A stretch of 64,000 nt of DNA from Chloroflexota bacterium (GCA_021787395.1 JAJYLZ010000009.1:1-64000); one strand, 5' to 3'; shown: positions 7,968 through 16,510, counted from the first letter of the stretch. Made by a program: numbers and translations. The notes: a model not told the origin generated them from the letters alone.

Positions 7968-8597
7968 CCGTCCTCGCCGCCTCGCGCCCTTCCCTGCTCC
8001 GGCGGGCGATCCGCCTCGAGCAGCTCACGGTGGGCTGGAACCTCGTCGAGGGCGTCGTGGCGGTCGCCGCGGGCCTCGCCGCGAGGAGCGTCACGCTCGT
8101 CGGCTTCGGCGTGGACTCGGCGGTCGAGACGGTGTCCGGGGCGGTCCTGCTGTGGCGTCTGTCGTCCGAGGCCCGGGGCACGCTCGACGAGGAGGCGGTC
8201 GAGCGGGTCGAGCGCCGCGCCGAGCGGCTGGTGGGCGCCGCGTTCCTGCTGCTCGCGGCCTACGTCGCGGTCGACGCGGTGCTCACCCTCGTCCGCGGCG
8301 AGCACCCGGAGGCGAGCCCGGTCGGCATCGCGCTGACGGCGGTGTCGATCGTCGTGATGATCTGGCTCACCGGGCAGAAGCGCCGGGCCGGCGAGGCGCT
8401 CGAGAGCCGGGCGCTGGTGGCGGACTCCAAGCAGACCTACGCCTGCTGGTACCTCTCCGTGACGACCCTCGCCGGGCTCGCGCTCAACGCCCTGCTCGGC
8501 TGGTGGTGGGCCGACCCCGTGGCCGGCCTGGGTGATCGTCGCGTTCCTGCTGCGCGAGGCCGTCGAGGCGCTGCGCGGCGAGGCCGACGAGGACTGA
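7964..8597 (+). pseudogene. Second cation-diffusion-like membrane protein, frameshifted
   Basis: The encoded protein resembles CDF-related cation transporters: RLEQLTVGWNLVEG, a helix with GFGVDSAVETVSG, and SRALVADSKQTYACWYLS. The frame is lost in ADPVAGL at about 8528-8532, where GGG occurs. With one G removed the protein continues as VIVAFLLREAVEALRGE and stops normally at 8597. The break is a single-base insertion in a short G run, so either a recent null mutation or a sequencing error. It overlaps the zinc exporter by ATGA and was probably a second pump of that operon. The metal is unknown. Confidence 0.75.
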
Positions 8598-8617
8598 CGA
8601 CGACGCGAAGGAGCGAG

Positions 8618-8898
8618 ATGACGGACTACACGATCAGGTCGGATGAGGACGAGGTCGCCATCGAGATCACGGGGCCGGGGGCTCCCAGGCGGAGCTGCTC
8701 CAGGCCTTCGGCGAGTGCCAGCAAGGGCAGTGCTCGTGCCCGACCAACGAGTACGAGAAGGTCGACGCGATGGACGTCGAGCCTGCGGGAGACCGCATCG
8801 CCATCACGCTCCGGGCGAAGCCCGGCGCGAGGTTCGACGCAGACGAGATCGCGGCTTGTCTCGACTACACCGTGGGCAAGGGCGAGCGCAAGGGGTAG
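8618..8898 (+). pseudogene. Small conserved protein of unknown function, frameshifted in a G run
   Basis: A good ribosome site (GGAG) precedes the ATG. The frame starts MTDYTIRSDEDEVAIEITG and is lost at the five-G run 8677-8681. Adding one G restores a continuous frame with GGSQAELLQAFGECQQGQCSCPT and ending GKGERKG. The CxxxxCxC spacing suggests a metal- or thiol-binding role, but no family was recognised. It is the last gene of the ArsR-CDF operon. A single missing base in a homopolymer could be a sequencing error. Confidence 0.55.
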
Positions 8899-9668
8899 GC
8901 GCGCTCACGCGGCCGATGCGCGCCTGTCGCCCCGAGTGGGCCGGCCCCCTCGTCGAGACGGCCCGCCCCGGTGGCCCTGCTCCCCTTCCCGCCTAGCACC
9001 GCAGGCGAATAGACCGCGCCAGCCACCTTCCCGACGATTGGCGGGTCAAGCTATCCGCGGTCTGCGGTGGGGTCACCAAACACGCGGGAAGCCGCTGTAC
9101 GGCGCACGCCCGCCAGTCCAACCGCAGCCGCCATAACGCCCTCTGCAGCACGCGCGCCTGGCAGACGCTCAGCGCCCGAGTGCTGCGCTCCTGGCGGGGT
9201 GAGCACGTCAACTGGTGCCCTGGCTACGGCCGTCCCGCCCGCCGCAGTGCTGTGCCGCTCGTGCAACTCGACCAAGGGCGCGTCGGTCGGGATGTGGGGT
9301 TGCCCATAAGGGACCGGCGATCGCGTGCGCTTGTGTTCCAGCGGCCGGGTCTCGCGCGTTTCAGAGATCCACCCGCTCGGACGCCACGCCCGCCCAAGTG
9401 CCGCCGAAACCGCGCATGCTGCCTGAACACGTGTCGGCCGCTCTTCGGTCGATCTGGGGTCGAGCGGCGCGACTGGGGACTGGCCAAGGCGTTCAGGTCC
9501 GAGCCTCGTGGGGCTCACGGCCAGCGATCCACGTCCGCGACCTCAGACTTCGATGATCGGGCGCGATCGGGTACGGCAACATTCCGGAGCAGCCTGAAGT
9601 GGCCGAGCACCAGAACGGGCGAGTCGCACCGCCGGTCGCCTTCCAACGGCGCTTCGGGTGGGTCCGGG
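8899..9668. other. Long gap with no intact gene
   Basis: No intact coding sequence or RNA gene was recognised in this 770-bp stretch between convergent genes. Codon-position bias is weak in all frames. The only protein-like signal is a possible HNH-nuclease remnant near 9181-9295, listed separately. The stretch looks like decayed sequence. Confidence 0.5.
9181..9295 (+). pseudogene. Possible remnant of an HNH endonuclease C-terminus
   Basis: One frame encodes VLCRSCNSTKGAS, which strongly resembles the last motif of HNH endonucleases (LCRxCNxxKG). About 50 bp upstream another frame contains EHVN followed by a VP segment where the HNH domain would have its DH-VP core. The parts lie in different frames, so any original gene is broken. 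The evidence is a short motif only. Confidence 0.3.
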
Positions 9669-10379
9669 TCAGCCGCCCACGGTGACGAATGCGCCGTACA
9701 TTCCCTCGGCGGCGTGCCCGGGGACGGTGCAGAGATACGTGTAGCGCCCGGGTGCCGGCGCGGTGAACGTCGTGGCGGTCTCGGGCATGGCGCTGCCCGT
9801 CGCGGCCGGCAGCGTGTCGGTGGCGGCGCCCGCCGCGACCGGCCCGGACATCATGATCATGGCGCTGAACGGCGGCGTGGCGCTGGTGACGAGGAAGTCG
9901 TGCTCCATGCCGGCGTCGGCGTTGATGAGCTCGACGGACACCTTCGCGCCCGCGGGCACGACGATCGACGGGTTGACCAGGCCGGCGATGCGGAACGTCT
10001 CGTCGGGGCCGTCGCGCGGGGCCCCCAGGACCACGAGGCGGACCGGGCCGGCCGAGAACGTCACGGTGTTGCCCGCCGCGTCGACGGTCGCGCCAGTCGG
10101 GGCCGCCGAGCAGAGGCGGGCGGCGTCTGCGGGCGCCACCATCCCGGCCGCGGCCTCGCCGGTGCCCCCGCCCCCCGCGCCCTGGCCGTAGCCGCCGCCC
10201 ATCATGCCCGGGCCTGACCCGCCGCCCATCACGCCCGGGCCGTAGGCGCCTGCGGGTGCCGTGCTGGAGCAGGCGGCGACACCCGCCGCGAGGGCGAGCG
10301 CGAGGGCCGCGCCCGCCGGGCCGCGGGCCGACCGGCGGCGGAGTCCCCGAGCGGGCGGCGCGACGAGCCGCACGGTCAC
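9669..10379 (-). CDS. Cupredoxin lipoprotein (type-1 copper, sulfocyanin/rusticyanin-like)
   Basis: A 236-residue secreted blue-copper protein. The N-terminus has a basic stretch, a hydrophobic segment and a lipobox ending GVAAC, so it should be anchored as a lipoprotein outside the membrane. A Gly/Met-rich linker (MGGGSGPGMMGGG) follows, then a cupredoxin domain. The copper ligands are visible as H in GMEHDFLV and the C-terminal loop YLCTVPGHAAEGM (Cys, His, Met). It would carry electrons or bind periplasmic copper. The GTG start overlaps the stop of the YHS gene as GTGA, and both follow the CopB-type ATPase on the same strand. Confidence 0.88.
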   Translation of the reverse strand: MTVRLVAPPARGLRRRSARGPAGAALALALAAGVAACSSTAPAGAYGPGVMGGGSGPGMMGGGYGQGAGGGGTGEAAAGMVAPADAARLCSAAPTGATVDAAGNTVTFSAGPVRLVVLGAPRDGPDETFRIAGLVNPSIVVPAGAKVSVELINADAGMEHDFLVTSATPPFSAMIMMSGPVAAGAATDTLPAATGSAMPETATTFTAPAPGRYTYLCTVPGHAAEGMYGAFVTVGG

Positions 10380-10573
10380 ATCTCCATGCTCGGCATGTAC
10401 GCGGGGTCCAGGTACTTCGCCGGGTCGTCGGCGAACTCGAGCTTGCAGCCCTTGCCGCAGAAGTAGTACGGCTGGCCCCCGTGCTCCGCGACGAGGCCTG
10501 ACGCCTTGGCGTGCGCGACCTCGACGGTCATGCCGCACCCGGGGTCCGTCGCGGTGGTCGGCTGGTCGGTCAT
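10376..10573 (-). CDS. Small YHS-domain metal-binding protein
   Basis: A 65-residue protein consisting of one YHS/TRASH-like domain: DPGCGMTVEV, then YYFCGKGCKLEFADDPAKYL. The four cysteines (CGM... CGKGC) are the likely metal ligands. Free-standing YHS proteins often accompany copper and heavy-metal P-type ATPases and are thought to act as metal carriers in the cytoplasm. It sits between the CopB-type ATPase (33 bp upstream gap) and the cupredoxin (4-bp overlap). The first Cys motif reads DPGCGM rather than the usual DPVCGM. Confidence 0.85.
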   Translation of the reverse strand: MTDQPTTATDPGCGMTVEVAHAKASGLVAEHGGQPYYFCGKGCKLEFADDPAKYLDPAYMPSMEM

Positions 10574-10605
10574 GGTGGTCTCCTCCCTCCGTGGGTGGTG
10601 GATGG

Positions 10606-12754
10606 TCAGGCCGGCTGGGTCGCGGCCGTCATGTCGTGGCTGGGCGCCCGCTCGAGGCGCAGGCGGCGGAGGAGCTGGGCGTTGGCTGCGACGATGATGG
10701 TCGACGCGCTCATCACCACTGCCCCCACGGCCATCGGGAGGTCGAGGCCCCACGGCACGAGGACGCCGGCCGCGACCGGGATCGCCACGAGGTTGTAGGC
10801 CGTGGCCCAGGCCAGGTTCTGGACCATCTTACGGTAGGTCGCCCGGGACAGCTCGACGGCGCCGACCACGTCGCGGGGGTCGCTGCGCACGAGCACGATG
10901 CCGGCCGACTCGACCGCCACGTCCGTGCCGGCGCCGATCGCGATGCCCACGTCGGCCGTGGCGAGGGCCGGGGCGTCGTTCACGCCGTCCCCGACCATCG
11001 CGACCCTGCGGCCGCCGGCCTGGAAGCGCCGGACGGCGTCGGCCTTGTCGGCCGGCAGGACCTGGGCCGCGACCTCATCGACGCCGAGCCGGCGGGCCAC
11101 CGAGTCCGCGACCGCCTGCGCGTCCCCGGTGATCATGGCGACCTTGAGGCCCATGCGGTGGAGCCGCTCGACGGCCTCGGCCGACTCGGGGCGGACCTCG
11201 TCCTCGACCGCCACGGCACCGACAACGACGCCGTCGGCGACCACGTGCAGCACCGTCCGGCCCTCGCGCGCCCACGCGTCGGTCGCCGGGTCGGCGTCGA
11301 GGCCGAGCTCGGCGAGCATGCGGGGGCCCCCGACCGTGACCTCGCGGCCGTCGACGCGCGCCCTCGCGCCGCGCCCCGGCAGCGCCTCGAAGGCCTCGGC
11401 GCGCGAGGGCTCGACGCCCCGGGCGCGGGCGCCCTCGACGATGGAGCGGCCGAGCGGGTGCTCGGAGTCGGCCTCGACCGAGGCCGCCAGGCGCAGGACC
11501 TCGGCCTCGTCCGCGCCGCTGACGGCGGCCAGGGCGGGCGCGCCGCGCGTGAGGGTCCCTGTCTTGTCGAAGACGACCACGTCGAGCTCGCGCGCCCGCT
11601 CGAGGGCGACCCGGTCCTTGACCAGGAGGCCATGCCGCGCGCCGAGCGACGTGCTGATCGCGATCACGAGCGGGATCGCGAGGCCGAGGGCGTGGGGGCA
11701 GGCGATGACGAGCACCGTCGCCATCCGCGTGAGCGCGCCCGCCCGGTCGCCGTCGAGCCACCAGAAGGCGAACGTGACGGCCGCCGAGCCCAGGGCCACG
11801 TAGAAGAGGACGGCCGCGGCCCTGTCGGCCAGGGCCTGGGCCCGCGAGGCGGAGGCCTGCGCGGCGGCGACCATGCGCATGATCCCCGAGAGGGCGGTGC
11901 CCTCCCCTGTGGCCGTCACCCGGACGCGCAGGCTGCCGCCCGCGGCGACCGTGCCGGCCACCACCCTGTCACCCGGCTCCTTGGCGACCGCGCGCGACTC
12001 GCCGGTGATCATCGACTCGTCGACGTCGGCCGTCCCGTCGACCACGGTCCCGTCCACCGGGACCCGGCCGCCGGGCCGGACCAGGACGATGTCGTCGACG
12101 GCGAGCGCGTCGAGGGCCACGGTCTCGGTGCCCTCGCCGGCCACCCGCTCCGCCGTGTCGGGCAGCAGCTCGGCCAGCGCGGCCAGGGCGCCGCGGGCCT
12201 GCGCGATCGAGCGCATCTCGAGTCAGTGGCCGAGCAGCATGATCGTGATCAGCGAGCTGAGCTCCCACCAGATCTCGATCTCGAACAGCCCGAGCGTCCC
12301 AGACCAGCTCGTGACGAACGCGACCACGATCGCGAGGCTGATCAGGGTCATAATGCCGGGGCGCCGGTCGGCCAGCTCGCCCCGCGCGCCGCGCAGGAAG
12401 ACGAGCCCGCCGTACAGGAAGACGATCGTGCCCAGGACCGGCGGGACCCAGTCGGAGCCCGGGAACGCCGGCGCCGTGTAGCCGAGCCAGGCCTGGGGGG
12501 TCGGGGCTCCAGATGACGGCCGGGATGGTCAGGATCAGGCTCAGCCAGAACTTGTCGCGGAACATCGCGGCCGAGTGGCCGGCGTGGCGGTCGTGGCCGG
12601 ACCCGCCCGCGTGGTCGGCGTGCTGCATGTGGCCCGCGTGCGGGGCCCCGGACGCGGGGGCGTGCCGGTCGTGCTGCTCGTGAGGGGTGGCGCCCGTGTG
12701 CGTGACGTGCTGGCCGCCCGTCATGGCGTCATGGTCCGTCGGGGAGTGGTTCAT
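10606..12754 (-). pseudogene. copB: CopB-type (P1B-3) copper-translocating ATPase, interrupted by a frameshift and a TGA
   Basis: The protein begins with a His-rich region (repeated HAGH/HDRH) and lacks an HMA domain, then has the P-type ATPase core: TGES loop, CPH intramembrane motif (IACPHALG), phosphorylation site DKTGTLT, SEHPLG and [11 protein letters not shown] with a His-rich N-terminus marks P1B-3 (CopB, Cu/Ag). Two lesions split it. A six-G run at 12495-12500 shifts frame after AVIWSPDP; removing one base restores QAWLGY. TGA at 12223-12225 replaces a Trp codon in the conserved GHW-LEMRS stretch. TGA is used as a normal stop nearby, so it is nonsense. Both could be errors, but two in one gene make loss of function credible. 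Confidence 0.85.
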
Positions 12755-12963
12755 CGTTCCGGGGTCATCAGTTCGGGGTCCATCGGTGTCGAGCGGGCGC
12801 TCGCGTCATGCCTCGGCCCTCGGCGCGGACCTCAGCAGACATCAGGGGTTGAGCACACATCACGACGCCTCGTCTTGGACGACAGGCGGAGCGTCGGGAC
12901 CTTGACAGGTTCTCGCGAATGGCCGTCGCGGGGACCGCCCGACGACGCCGTCGACAGGACAGG

Positions 12964-12980
12964 ATACTCCCTGGGGGTAT
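12964..12980 (-). promoter_or_regulatory. CsoR-like copper operator (ATACTCCC/GGGGGTAT palindrome)
   Basis: ATACTCCCTGGGGGTAT is a near-perfect palindrome with the C-tract/G-tract arms flanked by ATAC/GTAT that typify CsoR-family operators. A close relative lies directly before the CopA gene at 25078. Here it is about 210 bp upstream of the CopB-type ATPase start. The CsoR protein itself was not found in intact canonical form in the window. Confidence 0.6.
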
Positions 12981-13178
12981 AAAGTCAAAGGGCTTCCGCC
13001 GTCCATCACAGGGACGGCAGCCGTGGGCAGCCGTATGGGTTCGCCTACCTCGGCGAGCCCATCTGGCCGGCAGGTGAGCCCGCGTGACGGCGGTCTGAGC
13101 ACCGGTCCGTGCTTCGACGGATGCTCACGCCGGCCCGCGACCACGGGAATGCGAGGCCGCTCGGCGGCCCGGCAGTTC

Positions 13179-13215
13179 TCACGCCGTCATCACCCCGCAC
13201 TCATCTCCGATTAAG
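13179..13215 (+). promoter_or_regulatory. Class I direct-repeat array (4 units, 11-bp phase)
   Basis: TCAC, TCAC, TCAT and TAAG begin at 13179, 13190, 13201 and 13212, exactly 11 bp apart on the coding strand. Direct repeats phased at about one helical turn are how OmpR/PhoB-family regulators bind. The array ends 63 bp before the cytochrome b6-like start. Confidence 0.75.
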
Positions 13216-13278
13216 GCTGCTCGACGACCGTCTGCACCGTCACCGGGCGGGCTGCAGCAGGAGGGAGATTGGAGTGCG

Positions 13279-13932
13279 ATGGACGGCAACATGACCGTGT
13301 CTGGGTCCGCGACGGACCAAGACAGCTACAAGGCCCGCGTGGCCGAGCACGGGCGCCTCCGCTCCCTGCTGGAATCGTTCGCCTACTCCGGGCCGTACCG
13401 GGCAATGTTCAAGCGCGCCGCCCCGTTCTACGCCGAGTCGTACTGGTACTGCATGGGCGGCATCACCTTCCTGATGTTCGTCTACCTGACGGTGAGCGGC
13501 ATCCTCCTGGCCTGGCTCGGGCCCTTCTGGTGGCTCACCGACCCGGTGGGGCAGTTCCTCAAGGCCACCCACTACTGGTCGGCACAGGCGTTCTTCTTCT
13601 TCCTCGTCCTCCACCTGGTTCGCGTCTGGGCGACGGGCTCGTACCGGGGGCGCCGCTGGGTCAACTGGCTGATCGGCGGCACGACCCTGCTGCTGGCCCT
13701 GGGCGAGAACCTGTTCGGCCTGCTGGCGCGCGGCGACTGGGAATCGCAGTTCGTCTCGATGCACTCGGACAACATGCTGTTCATCCAGCCGTTCTTCCTC
13801 AACCTATTCAAGCCCGGCGACTTCACGACGGACCTGGCGATCCACGTGGCGGTGATCCCGGTCGTGATGTTCGGGCTGATCCTGGCCCACCTGACCCTGG
13901 TCCGCCTCCAGGGGATCGCGCGGCCGCTCTAG
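13279..13932 (+). CDS. Cytochrome b6-type diheme membrane protein
   Basis: A 217-residue membrane protein resembling the N-terminal half of cytochrome b (petB-like). Four hydrophobic helices are visible. Helix 2 has the pair THYWSAQAFF and FLVLHLVRVW (His-x13-His) and helix 4 has LAIHVAVIP then LAHLTLV (His-x14-His, the b6 spacing), giving two b-heme sites. It would move electrons from quinol across the membrane. No Rieske protein or subunit IV gene follows; instead an unrecognised membrane protein does. The ATG has a GGAG-type ribosome site, and the gene heads an operon under a class I array. Confidence 0.85.
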   Translation: MDGNMTVSGSATDQDSYKARVAEHGRLRSLLESFAYSGPYRAMFKRAAPFYAESYWYCMGGITFLMFVYLTVSGILLAWLGPFWWLTDPVGQFLKATHYWSAQAFFFFLVLHLVRVWATGSYRGRRWVNWLIGGTTLLLALGENLFGLLARGDWESQFVSMHSDNMLFIQPFFLNLFKPGDFTTDLAIHVAVIPVVMFGLILAHLTLVRLQGIARPL

Positions 13933-13954
13933 GCCGCAACCCGGAGGTGCGAGC

Positions 13955-14911
13955 ATGACATCCCAACCTGCCATGGCATCCGAGCGCACGGGGGAGACGT
14001 CGGGCCCGCCCGAGACGCACGTGCGCCACGCGTTCTGGAAGTACCCGCTCATCGCGGCCGCGATCCTTGTCGTCATCGTCGTCGTCGCCCTCGTCGCGGG
14101 CTCGCCCAACTGGCCGCGGGACAGCATCGCCACCGTCGCCAAGCAGGACCCTGGCGGCTCCGTCCTCGCCTTCACCCAGGAGCTCGACGGCACGTCGTCG
14201 TCCTGGGGCAACACGGGGGAGGTCAACTCGCGGCCCGACCAGCTGTTCGTGCTCGGGCCGCTGACGGCCTACGAGCCCCTGCTCGGGGCCCCGGTGAGCG
14301 CCGCCGTGGCGATGTACGAGCAGGCGTCCGACGCTCAGCGGCAGGCGTGGGCGTCAGCCTACGACGACGCGCTCGGCACGATCACCCCGGAGGGCTCCGG
14401 CGGCGGCATGGAGGGCGCGGCCAGCCCCGACTACTCGAAGGTCGGCACGCTCACCGGCGACTTCGGCCCGGTCCCCGCGCTGACGGCCGCGTCGCTCCAG
14501 CTGGCGCAGGGCGGATACCTCCAGATGTACCTGACCGCGCTCCGCCCGGGCCACTCGCTCCACCTGACGACCATCTGGCTCTACGACGAGCCTGCGATGC
14601 TCAACACGGCCGTCGACCAGGGCCTCACGGACGACCAGTGGGGGATGATGAAGGAGCGCGGGTTCGCGGTCGGCCCGTGGTACCTGGCCCTGCCCGCGGT
14701 CATCCACGTGCTGCTCCCGGGCGGCGCGACCGGCATCGGGTTCACGCTCTGGAACCTCGGGTTCGCGCTCCTGTTCCTGTTCGCGGTGCCCCTCGTTCCG
14801 GGTCTGCGCGGGCTCCCGAAACGGCTCCGGCTGTACCGGCTGGTGTACCGCTACCCGCTCAGGGACGAACGGGTGACTCCGTATCCGGGCGCCGGCGAGG
14901 AGGCACGATGA
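13955..14911 (+). CDS. Unknown membrane protein, probable partner of the cytochrome b6-like subunit
   Basis: A 318-residue protein of unrecognised family. One membrane helix lies near residues 28-48 (YPLIAAAILVVIVVVALVAG), followed by about 190 mostly hydrophilic residues predicted outside, one or two helices near 245-285 (LALPAVIHVLLPGG, then GFALLFLFAVPLVPG) and a basic cytoplasmic tail. No CxxCH heme site or FeS motif is present. The clear ribosome site, 22-bp gap after the cytochrome b6-like gene and ATGA overlap with the next gene show it belongs to this operon. It may be a structural or quinone-site subunit replacing the usual subunit IV; that is inference. Confidence 0.75.
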   Translation: MTSQPAMASERTGETSGPPETHVRHAFWKYPLIAAAILVVIVVVALVAGSPNWPRDSIATVAKQDPGGSVLAFTQELDGTSSSWGNTGEVNSRPDQLFVLGPLTAYEPLLGAPVSAAVAMYEQASDAQRQAWASAYDDALGTITPEGSGGGMEGAASPDYSKVGTLTGDFGPVPALTAASLQLAQGGYLQMYLTALRPGHSLHLTTIWLYDEPAMLNTAVDQGLTDDQWGMMKERGFAVGPWYLALPAVIHVLLPGGATGIGFTLWNLGFALLFLFAVPLVPGLRGLPKRLRLYRLVYRYPLRDERVTPYPGAGEEAR

Positions 14912-15198
14912 ACGGAGGAGACGTCGCGATGCACTGGCGGCGCGGGCTCGCCGAGGCGGCCCTGTTCATCGCGGCGTCGACCGCCGGGATCTACGGGCTC
15001 GGCGAGGGCCTGAACGGCTTCTTCGGCGGTGCTGCCGACCCCTGGTGGCTCGCCGTGAGCGCCGTGGCCCTCGCCGTCCTCGCCAAGCAGATGGGCCGGG
15101 TGCAGGACCGCTGGCCGCGGCGGGCAGCCCCGGCCGGCGACGTCAGCGGAACGGCAATCAACTCCCCCGCCAGCGGCGGACGCGACCACCAGCACTGA
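14908..15198 (+). CDS. Small membrane protein of the cytochrome b6-like operon
   Basis: A 96-residue protein with two hydrophobic segments (LAEAALFIAASTAGIYGL and PWWLAVSAVALAVLA) and a polar tail ending DHQH. No family was recognised. It overlaps the previous gene by ATGA and so is translated with it. Its size and place suggest a small subunit of the same membrane complex. Confidence 0.65.
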   Translation: MNGGDVAMHWRRGLAEAALFIAASTAGIYGLGEGLNGFFGGAADPWWLAVSAVALAVLAKQMGRVQDRWPRRAAPAGDVSGTAINSPASGGRDHQH

Positions 15199-15207
15199 GG
15201 AACCACC

Positions 15208-15306
15208 ATGCGCGCTCACCTTGACGCCTATACCGCGGCCGCCTCGATCGTGCTCCTGGCTGCCCTCATCCTCGCGCTGCTCGCGGTGGTCAACCCGATC
15301 ACCTAG
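15208..15306 (+). CDS. 32-residue single-helix membrane peptide
   Basis: ATG to TAG encodes MRAHLDAYTAAAS followed by a hydrophobic helix (IVLLAALILALLAVVNPIT). GAGG lies 6 bp before the ATG and the gene sits 9 bp after the previous stop, in line with the operon. Tiny one-helix subunits are typical of b6f and oxidase complexes, which fits the neighbours. It is short enough to be missed by automatic gene calling. Confidence 0.6.
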   Translation: MRAHLDAYTAAASIVLLAALILALLAVVNPIT

Positions 15307-15348
15307 CCCCGCCGAACGGCCGAGCAGCCCGTCCCCCCCGGAGGATTC

Positions 15349-16062
15349 GTGAACAAGTCGCCCCAGGAGCGCCCGATGGCGGCTCCGACACCCGCAGGCC
15401 GAGCACCGTCAACCCGAGCGGCCCGGCGTCAGGCGGCCCGACGCGAGGGCAAGCTCGCGACCGGCGGGCGCGCCGGAGCCGCCAGCCACCGTCGCCGCCC
15501 GACGAGGCTGGCGACCGGCCTCGTCGCGGTGATCGCGGTCGGCATCCTCGCTGCCGGCGCCGCCTTCGCCGCGGGCGCGTTCGGCGGGGGAACCGGCGCG
15601 AGCCCCGTCCCGTCCGGCACCGCGGTCTTCGCGGAGTCGGACCACGCGCACGTCACGGGGACCGTCTCGTACGACCGCACCCCGCCGGCGGGCGGCGCCC
15701 ACAGCGCGGTCTGGCTCAACTGCGGCGTCTACCCCGATCCCGTGCCCGACGAGAACGCCGTGCACTCGCTCGAGCACGGCGCGGTCTGGATCACCTACCG
15801 CCCTGACCTGGCGACCGACGAGGTGGCCCAGCTCCGGCAGTTCGCCGAGAGCCACCGCGTGGGCACCCAGGGCTACATCATCCTGAGCCCGTATCCGGGG
15901 ATCCCCTCGCCGATCGTCGCCTCGGCCTGGGGTGCGCAGCTGGCCGTCCCAAGCCCGGGCGATCCGGACCTGGCCGCGTTCGTCCAGCACTACGCGGGCG
16001 GAGCCCAGGGCGGCGAGCCGGGCGGCGAGTGCACGGGCGGCGTAGGGTCGCCGGTCGGCTGA
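15349..16062 (+). CDS. DUF3105 family membrane-anchored protein
   Basis: A 237-residue protein. A basic N-terminus (about 55 residues) is followed by a membrane helix (LATGLVAVIAVGILAAGAAF) and an outer domain with the DUF3105 signature: HVTGTVSYDRTPPAGGAHS, then VWLNCGVYPDPVPDENAVH and LEHGAVWITYRP. Conserved His and Cys residues in these motifs suggest metal or redox binding, but function is not established. GTG start with GGAGG 5 bp upstream. It closes the cytochrome b6-like operon, 42 bp after the one-helix peptide. Confidence 0.85.
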   Translation: MNKSPQERPMAAPTPAGRAPSTRAARRQAARREGKLATGGRAGAASHRRRPTRLATGLVAVIAVGILAAGAAFAAGAFGGGTGASPVPSGTAVFAESDHAHVTGTVSYDRTPPAGGAHSAVWLNCGVYPDPVPDENAVHSLEHGAVWITYRPDLATDEVAQLRQFAESHRVGTQGYIILSPYPGIPSPIVASAWGAQLAVPSPGDPDLAAFVQHYAGGAQGGEPGGECTGGVGSPVG

Positions 16063-16153
16063 CCGATCTGGCGCGCCCGGGCCGCGGGGCGCCCTGTTCG
16101 AGCCGGTTGGGGCGGCCTCGTCCCAGGCGTGGCCGCGCCGCGAGTGCCGCGCG

Positions 16154-16184
16154 GTGAAACGGTTCGGGCACGGCGTGTCCCTAC
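16154..16184 (+). promoter_or_regulatory. ECF-type promoter A of the Met-rich sigma module
   Basis: A -35 element GTGAAACGGTTCGG (16154-16167) and a -10 region GTGTCCCTAC (16175-16184) match promoter B (19748-19779, opposite strand) at nearly every position, including the spacer length. TGAAAC with a downstream GTC-type -10 fits ECF sigma factors. Both promoters drive genes that start GTG about 42-44 bp downstream. The only ECF sigma gene in the window lies between them. Confidence 0.75.
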
Positions 16185-16227
16185 CGGTGCGGGACAACGA
16201 GGTCCCCCGTACCGAAGGATCGCAACC

Positions 16228-16488
16228 GTGCTTCACCTGACCGCCCTCCACGCCGTCGCCCGCCCGCTCGCCGCCGCAGCCCTCGCCGTCGCCGGGATCG
16301 CCGGCCCGGGCATCGTGGTGGCGCAGGCCGTCCCGGCCGCGCCCGCCGCGGTGCACGCCGCTGCGTGCGCGACCGCGCCCCGCGCTGCGGGCGCGTCGCG
16401 GGCATGGCTGCGCGTCGACATGCCCGGCTCCTGCGCTTCCAAGGCACGCGGTGTCGCGATGGGCATGACCGGCCGCGGCAGCCGCTAG
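16228..16488 (+). CDS. Small secreted protein, target of the ECF sigma factor
   Basis: An 86-residue protein with a signal-peptide-like N-terminus (VLHLTALHAVARPLAAAALA) and a short mature part with two Cys and several Met (ACATAP, MPGSCAS, GVAMGMTGRGSR). It is paralogous at the N-terminus to the product of 19255-19707 (VLHFTAFQTIAHVAARALLA), and both are driven by the twin ECF promoters. No known family. The GTG start is fixed by that paralogy. A role in binding copper or another soft metal outside the cell is inferred from Met/Cys content and context only. Confidence 0.65.
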   Translation: MLHLTALHAVARPLAAAALAVAGIAGPGIVVAQAVPAAPAAVHAAACATAPRAAGASRAWLRVDMPGSCASKARGVAMGMTGRGSR

Positions 16489-16510
16489 AGCTGGCGTCTG
16501 CTGGAGTCAT

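Larger units (their letters stand above)
12755..13278. other. Divergent promoter region between CopB-type ATPase and cytochrome b6-like gene
   Basis: No gene is seen. It holds a CsoR-like G-tract palindrome (12964-12980) facing the ATPase side and a four-unit class I direct-repeat array (13179-13215) facing the cytochrome side; both are listed separately. Confidence 0.6.

Noticed and set aside
12223-12225. TGA in place of Trp as evidence of a changed genetic code
   Set aside because: TGA ends many intact genes in the window, and no other conserved Trp position was found replaced by TGA.
12830-12860. TCAG repeats near the CopB promoter as another class I array
   Set aside because: The spacing is 10 bp and then irregular, not the 11-bp phase seen in the other arrays.
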